Assembly: GCA_003516285.1 (NCBI GenBank)
Contig: DPCK01000084.1
Location: 11,068 to 16,756 of the forward strand
Reading direction: 5' to 3'
Source of the DNA: Lutibacter sp.
GTDB lineage: Bacteria; Bacteroidota; Bacteroidia; Flavobacteriales; Flavobacteriaceae
DNA length: 5,689 nt
The notes under the pieces were generated by a model, which made no database searches, was not told the origin of the DNA, and was given only the letters and a program-made list of their open reading frames with translations. Every line of letters starts with the position of its first letter. The first letter of the stretch is position 1. Position numbers and translations under genes: made by a program. Of the stretch, positions 5,021 to 5,689 are shown one piece after another.

Positions 5021-5689
5021 ATGCAAGAAGATAAATTACATATAGAAAATAAATCAGGTGTCAGGTATCTGAAACTTTCCGGACTTGAACCGCTGATTGT
5101 AACGCCTGAAAGCAATTTCATCAATGTTGGCGAGCGCACCAATGTGGCGGGTTCCCGCAAGTTTTTGCGTTTGATTAAGGACGGGAAATTTGACGAGGCG
5201 CTGGCCATTGCCAGGCATCAGGTGGAAGGCGGTGCGCAAATTATTGATGTAAATATGGACGACGGTTTGATCGACGGAAAAGAGGCCATGGTTCAGTTTC
5301 TGAATTTAATTGCTTCAGAACCAGATATTTCGCGCGTTCCGGTGATGATCGACAGTTCAAAATGGGAGATTATCGAAGCCGGTTTGCAGGTGGTGCAGGG
5401 AAAATGCGTGGTCAATTCCATCAGCCTGAAAGAAGGGGAAGCCACCTTCATAAAACAGGCAAAATTAATCAAGCGTTACGGCGCGGCGGTGATCATCATG
5501 GCATTTGATGAGGTGGGCCAGGCCGATAATTTCGACCGTAGAATTGAAATTGCCAAACGTTCCTATGATATTTTGGTGAATGCCGTAAAGTTTCCTTCAG
5601 AAGACATTATTTTCGATTTAAATATTTTTCCGGTGGCTACGGGAATGGATGAGCACAAAAGAAATGCGCTCGATTTTATTGAAGCGACA
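5021..5689 (+). CDS. metH: Methionine synthase, pterin- and cobalamin-binding subunit (MetH C-terminal part, 3' partial)
   Basis: An open frame runs from the ATG at 5021 through the end of the window (223 codons), with stops TAG and TAA directly upstream in frame, so 5021 is the first possible start. The translated part is the methyltetrahydrofolate-binding domain of MetH: INVGERTNVAGSRKF (residues 34-48), IIDVNMDDGLID (74-85), VPVMIDSSKWEII (106-118), VVNSISLKEGE (130-140) and GAAVIIMAFDEVGQA (154-168) are all close to the classical family sequence. This domain delivers the methyl group of 5-methyltetrahydrofolate to cob(I)alamin. The cap, B12-binding and reactivation domains would be expected beyond the window. 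The N-terminal ~20 residues replace the linker found in one-piece MetH. It lies 45 bases after the homocysteine module gene, almost certainly on the same riboswitch-controlled transcript, and the two proteins must act together to make methionine. Confidence 0.95.
   Translation, partial: MQEDKLHIENKSGVRYLKLSGLEPLIVTPESNFINVGERTNVAGSRKFLRLIKDGKFDEALAIARHQVEGGAQIIDVNMDDGLIDGKEAMVQFLNLIASEPDISRVPVMIDSSKWEIIEAGLQVVQGKCVVNSISLKEGEATFIKQAKLIKRYGAAVIIMAFDEVGQADNFDRRIEIAKRSYDILVNAVKFPSEDIIFDLNIFPVATGMDEHKRNALDFIEAT

Noticed and set aside
1..5689. CRISPR array, tRNA/rRNA genes, insertion sequences, phage or defence genes
   Set aside because: No spaced repeats, tRNA-like folds, transposase motifs or recombinase genes were seen; the HEPN-like tail belongs to a metabolic enzyme and lacks the nuclease motif.

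Overview
The window looks like chromosomal DNA from a member of the Bacteroidota, most likely a flavobacterium. The signs are moderate-to-low GC coding with A-rich sequence just before start codons and weak Shine-Dalgarno signals, promoter candidates of the Bacteroidota type (TTTG, about 20 bases, then TAnnTTTG-like), a siroheme reductase carrying a HEPN-like C-terminal tail, and a methionine synthase divided into two genes. All genes read on the + strand. The assignment rests on pattern recognition, not a search.

Layout. 1-753 is the 3' end of a siroheme/[4Fe-4S] sulfite (or nitrite) reductase with a HEPN-like extension. 816-1589 is uroporphyrinogen-III C-methyltransferase (cobA type). 1590-1664 is a short gap with a near-perfect palindrome overlapping a candidate promoter. 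1665-3630 is a tight three-gene run: thioredoxin-reductase-like ferredoxin--NADP+ reductase, an adrenodoxin-type [2Fe-2S] ferredoxin, and the CysG N-terminal/Met8-like precorrin-2 dehydrogenase/ferrochelatase. 3631-3997 is a 367-base non-coding region with a candidate promoter, a convincing SAM-I (S-box) riboswitch aptamer, a weak candidate hairpin and a highly structured intergenic repeat-like element. 3998-4975 is the homocysteine methyltransferase half of MetH. 5021 to the window end is the start of the other half (pterin-binding domain); it runs off the edge.

How they fit together. SUMT and the Met8-like protein together make siroheme, the cofactor of the upstream reductase. The ferredoxin and its NADPH-dependent reductase can supply that reductase with electrons. 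The sulfide formed enters homocysteine, which the split MetH methylates to methionine, and the precursor of SAM is thus made under a SAM-sensing leader. The segment is therefore a compact sulfur-assimilation-to-methionine block. The genes belong to known families. The most unusual parts are regulatory or architectural: the repeat lying between the riboswitch and metH, the palindrome before the ferredoxin reductase, and the HEPN-like tail on the reductase. I see no clear evidence of a wholly new system.
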